Shown: one piece after another, positions 5,023-7,791 of the stretch
Layout of the letters: each line of letters opens with the position of its first letter
How positions within the stretch are numbered: the stretch's first letter is position 1
NCBI GenBank assembly: GCA_019421525.1
Contig: JAHZFC010000077.1
Span: 2,586-10,376, forward strand
Origin: Clostridiales bacterium
Lineage (GTDB): Bacteria; Bacillota; Clostridia; Oscillospirales; Oscillospiraceae
Length of the DNA: 7,791 nt
Direction: 5' to 3'
Program-made: the position numbers and the translations under genes
The notes under the pieces: model-generated
The model's input: the letters and a program-made list of their open reading frames with translations, nothing else
What the model was told of the DNA's origin: nothing
Database searches by the model: none

Positions 5023-6633
5023 ATGCTGAAGGGGATCGCCGCCTCCGCCGGCGTGGCCATTGCGGAGCTGTTTTATCTCAGAGAGCCAGATCTGACCGTC
5101 ACACCGGACATGGGGCGGGACCCCGCCGTTGAGCGGGCGCGGTACGATGGAGCGGCGGCCCAGGCCCTGGCCCAGCTGGACGCCCTGTACGACCAGGCCA
5201 GCCGGACGGACGAGCAGACGGCTCAGGTGTTCGACATCCACCGGATGATGCTGGACGACCCGGACTTCTGTGAGGGGGTGTCCGATGCCCTGGACCAGGG
5301 AGCCAGCGCCGAATGGGCGGTCCAGCAGACGGCCGACGGCCTGGCGGCCATGTTCGAGGCCATGGAGGGGGATGAATACATGCAGGCCCGGGCCGCCGAT
5401 GTGCGGGACGTGGCCGGGCGGCTCATCCGCATCCTCAAAGGGGTGCAGGATACCGTTATGGAGGCTGACCACCCGGTGATCGTGGCCGCCGCCGACCTGC
5501 TGCCCAGCCAGACCGTCCAGCTGGACAAGAAGATGGTGGCGGGATTCCTCACCAAATACGGCTCATCCACCTCTCACTCGGTGATCCTGGCCCGCACCCT
5601 GGGCATCCCCTGTGTGGTGGGCATGGGAGAGGACTTTGACCGGCTGCCCTCTGCCGGCATGGTGGCCATGGACGGCTCCACCGGCGAGGTGGTGCCCCGA
5701 CCGGAGGGGGCGGTGCTGGCCGATCTTGAGAGACGGCGGGCCGCCTATCTGGCCGACCAGGCCGCCCTGGAGGAATACCGGGACCGTCAGGCGGTCACCT
5801 CCGCCGGGCACAAGGTGCTGGTGGCGGCCAACATCGGCGGGCTGGAGGATATCGACGCGGTGATCGCCAACGGCGGGGACGGCGTGGGCCTGCTGCGCAG
5901 CGAGTTCATCTATCTCAACAGCCCGGACTTCCCCACGGAAGAGGAGCAGTTCCAGGTCTACAAGCAGGTGCTGGAACGGCTGGCCCCCCGCCCGGTGGTG
6001 GTGCGCACCCTGGATCTGGGCAGCGACAAGCAGGCCCCCTATTTTGGGATCGAGAACGAGGACAATCCCGCCATGGGCTACCGGGCGATCCGCATCTGCC
6101 TGAAGGAGCCCCACATCTTCCGCACCCAGCTGCGGGCGCTGCTGCGGGCCTCGGTATATGGGACGCTGGATATCATGTTCCCCATGATCGGCCAGCTGGA
6201 GCAGGTGCGGCAGATCAAAGAGACCGTCGCCCAGGTCCAGAGGGAGCTGGAGGCAGAGGGCGTCCCCTTCAGCCGGGACATCCAGTACGGCATCATGGTG
6301 GAGACCCCCGCTGCGGCCATCATGAGCGACGTCCTGGCCGAGGAGGTGGACTTCTTCTCCATCGGCACCAACGACCTGACCCAGTATACCATGGCGGCCG
6401 ACCGGATGAACGCCCGGGTCAGCGACCTGTTCGACCCTGCCGATCCGGCGGTGCTGCGGCTGATTGAGCTGACAGCTAAAAACGCCCACGCGGCCGGGAT
6501 CTGGGTGGGCATCTGCGGCGAGTCGGCGGCCAACACCGCCCTGACGCAGTTCTATATGTCCGTTGGCATCGACGAGCTGTCCGTCTCCCCTGCCTCCATC
6601 CCCGCGGTGAAGCGGGCGGTACTCAAGTGTTGA
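5023..6633 (+). CDS. ptsI: PTS enzyme I (phosphoenolpyruvate-protein phosphotransferase)
   Basis: A soluble enzyme that takes phosphate from PEP onto a histidine and passes it to HPr, energising all PTS permeases. It has 536 residues. The N-terminal domain begins LKGIAASAGVAIAE. The phospho-histidine motif SSTSHSVILARTLGIP (181-196) places the active residue at H185. The PEP-binding barrel shows GLLRSEFIYL (R292), RTLDLGSDK (R328), MVETPAA (E427), GTNDLTQYTMAADR (448-461) and the catalytic GICGE (C498). The protein stops soon after IDELSVSP, some 35-40 residues shorter than the B. subtilis or E. coli enzyme, as in a short clostridial form. Two motif positions differ from the commonest pattern: GSDK for GGDK, and AAN for AGD after CGE. 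GGAGGG lies 7 bases before the ATG. No HPr gene is adjacent, so ptsI is monocistronic here. Confidence 0.96.
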   Translation: MLKGIAASAGVAIAELFYLREPDLTVTPDMGRDPAVERARYDGAAAQALAQLDALYDQASRTDEQTAQVFDIHRMMLDDPDFCEGVSDALDQGASAEWAVQQTADGLAAMFEAMEGDEYMQARAADVRDVAGRLIRILKGVQDTVMEADHPVIVAAADLLPSQTVQLDKKMVAGFLTKYGSSTSHSVILARTLGIPCVVGMGEDFDRLPSAGMVAMDGSTGEVVPRPEGAVLADLERRRAAYLADQAALEEYRDRQAVTSAGHKVLVAANIGGLEDIDAVIANGGDGVGLLRSEFIYLNSPDFPTEEEQFQVYKQVLERLAPRPVVVRTLDLGSDKQAPYFGIENEDNPAMGYRAIRICLKEPHIFRTQLRALLRASVYGTLDIMFPMIGQLEQVRQIKETVAQVQRELEAEGVPFSRDIQYGIMVETPAAAIMSDVLAEEVDFFSIGTNDLTQYTMAADRMNARVSDLFDPADPAVLRLIELTAKNAHAAGIWVGICGESAANTALTQFYMSVGIDELSVSPASIPAVKRAVLKC

Positions 6634-6653
6634 GCATCCATCTGGATACGGCA

Positions 6654-6694
6654 AAAGAGCTCCCATCCGCTGACAAAACGGATGGGAGCTCTTT
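6654..6694. terminator. Bidirectional terminator between ptsI and ftsH
   Basis: A perfect 16-bp inverted repeat pairs 6654-6669 with 6679-6694 around a 9-base loop (6670-6678). The outer bases are A on the left and T on the right, so both strands read a GC-rich stem ending in TTT or TTTT. It starts about 20 bases after the ptsI stop and can terminate ptsI and also backstop the convergent ftsH. Confidence 0.85.
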
Positions 6695-6698
6695 CGAA

Positions 6699-6757
6699 GC
6701 TGTCAAAAAAGTGTTTTCGACAGCCTCTCGCCGGGGACAAAGCCCCATCCCCGGCGA
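6699..6757 (-). other. Two further hairpins downstream of ftsH
   Basis: Hairpin A pairs GCTGTC (6699-6704) with GACAGC (6719-6724), with A/T pairs continuing inward past a bulged C. Hairpin B pairs TCGCCGGGG (6728-6736) perfectly with CCCCGGCGA (6749-6757). In the leftward ftsH transcript B comes first and is followed some 17 bases later by a TTTTTT run inside A. They may form a composite ftsH terminator, though B lacks an immediate U tract. The surrounding segment carries repeated TTTTYGACARGC-like words. Confidence 0.5.
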
Positions 6758-6812
6758 AAACAGCCCGCCGCAGCGCGCGAACTCTGCAAGGCTTTTTCGA
6801 CAAGCTGTATGA

Positions 6813-7791
6813 TCACTTGTTGAGCATCGCCATGAATTCCTCGCCGGTGATGGTCTCCTTTTCCAGAAGATACCCGGCCAGCACATGGAGCTTGTCCTGG
6901 TTGTCCCGGAGCAGGCCGGCGGCCTTCTCGTGGGCGGCCTTGACGGTGCCGACCACCAGCTCGTCGATGCGGGAGGCCGTCTCGGCGGCGCGGGCCAGGG
7001 AGGTGTCGCCCCCCAGGTACTGGTTGGTCACGGTCTCCAGGGCCACCATGTCGAACTCGTCGGTCATGCCGTACCGGGTGATCATGGCCCGGGCCAGCTT
7101 GGTGGCCTGCTCGATGTCGTTGGAGGCGCCGGTGGTCATGTCATCTGTGCCGAAGATGAGCTCCTCGGCGGCCCGGCCGCCGGTGAGGGTGGCGATCTTG
7201 TTCAAAAGCTCCGCCCGGCTCATGAGGTTGTGCTCCCCGGTGTCCACCTGCATGGTGTAGCCCAGGGCGCCGGAGGTCCGGGGGACGATGGTGATCTTGG
7301 TCACCGGGGCGGAATGGCTCTGAAGGGCGGCCACCAGGGCGTGGCCCGTCTCGTGGTAGGCCACGATCTTCTTCTCCTGGGGGGAGAGGACGGCGTTCTT
7401 CCGCTGGGCGCCGGCAAGCACCGTCTCCACGCTCTCCTCCAGGTCCTCCTGGAGCACCAGGCCCCGGCCCTGCCGCACCGCCCGGAGGGCGGCTTCGTTG
7501 ACGATGTTGGCCAGCTCCGCGCCGGAGGCCCCGGCGGTGGCCCGGGCGATGGCGTCGTAGTCCACATCCTCGGCGATCTTCACGTCTCTGGCGTGGACCT
7601 TCAGGATGGCTACCCGGCCCCGCAGGTCGGGCAGCTCCACCGGCACCCGCCGGTCGAACCGGCCGGGACGGGTGAGGGCGGGGTCCAGGGTCTCCGGGCG
7701 GTTGGTGGCTGCCAGCAGCACCACGCCCTTGCGGCCGTCAAAGCCGTCCATCTCGGCCAGCAGCTGGTTGAGGGTCTGCTCCCGCTCGTCG
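6813..7791 (-). CDS. ftsH: ATP-dependent zinc metalloprotease FtsH, C-terminal part (truncated by window edge)
   Basis: The C-terminal 325 residues of the membrane-anchored AAA+ protease that degrades misfolded membrane proteins and some short-lived regulators. The reading frame continues through the window edge, starting DEREQTLNQLLAEMDGF, so the N-terminal membrane segments, Walker A and Walker B lie beyond it. Numbering from the M of MDGF (7751), one sees the second region of homology TNRPETLDPALTRPGRFDRR (16-35), whose arginines act in ATP hydrolysis, and then the zinc site HETGH (133-137, bases 7341-7355) with catalytic E134. The downstream block ELIFGTDDMTTGASNDIEQA fits the third zinc ligand region. 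It ends EEFMAMLNK with little tail, shorter than the E. coli protein. It is convergent with ptsI and functionally unrelated. No frameshift or damage is seen in the part present. Confidence 0.96.
   Translation of the reverse strand, partial: DEREQTLNQLLAEMDGFDGRKGVVLLAATNRPETLDPALTRPGRFDRRVPVELPDLRGRVAILKVHARDVKIAEDVDYDAIARATAGASGAELANIVNEAALRAVRQGRGLVLQEDLEESVETVLAGAQRKNAVLSPQEKKIVAYHETGHALVAALQSHSAPVTKITIVPRTSGALGYTMQVDTGEHNLMSRAELLNKIATLTGGRAAEELIFGTDDMTTGASNDIEQATKLARAMITRYGMTDEFDMVALETVTNQYLGGDTSLARAAETASRIDELVVGTVKAAHEKAAGLLRDNQDKLHVLAGYLLEKETITGEEFMAMLNK

Noticed and set aside
5563..6666. A 367-residue minus-strand frame opposite ptsI
   Set aside because: Composition is typical of a shadow frame, and every enzyme I motif is in the other strand.

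Overview
The window is GC-rich, tightly packed bacterial DNA. It has short intergenic gaps, strong GGAGG-type ribosome binding sites and stem-loop terminators. A mannose-family PTS, a short form of enzyme I (closing with IDELSVSP) and a UPF0309-type SIS protein together suggest a high-GC Firmicute. A gut Oscillospiraceae-type Clostridium is my best guess, but this is inferred from style and protein families, not from a marker gene.

Layout, left to right. Positions 78-3248 hold a leftward operon read in the order IIB, IIC, IID and then a SIS-domain sugar-phosphate protein, ending at a strong terminator near 78-118. No IIA and no HPr gene are present. Divergent from it, at 3381-3968, is a small unrecognised two-helix membrane protein with its own good promoter. 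Convergent with that gene is a leftward Cof-type HAD phosphatase (4039-4854); a terminator hairpin lies between the two. Divergent from the phosphatase is ptsI (5023-6633), which encodes enzyme I of the PTS. A bidirectional terminator and a cluster of further hairpins (6654-6806) separate ptsI from the leftward, truncated ftsH that runs off the right edge.

How the genes may work together: enzyme I takes phosphate from PEP and, through an HPr and a IIA encoded elsewhere, feeds the IIB-IIC-IID permease, which imports and phosphorylates a sugar. The SIS protein and the HAD phosphatase are plausible handlers of the resulting sugar phosphate. The link is strengthened by a shared 17-bp palindrome (TTGAC-N7-GTCAA, with conserved flanking bases). 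It occurs once in each of the two divergent intergenic regions and nowhere else that I saw, so the PTS operon, the membrane protein, the phosphatase and ptsI may form one regulon. The phosphatase gene also appears to make a leaderless mRNA.

I see no CRISPR array, insertion sequence, RNA gene or obvious defence system. The most interesting items are the shared operator-like palindrome, the leaderless phosphatase promoter, the PTS lacking a IIA, and the unrecognised membrane protein.
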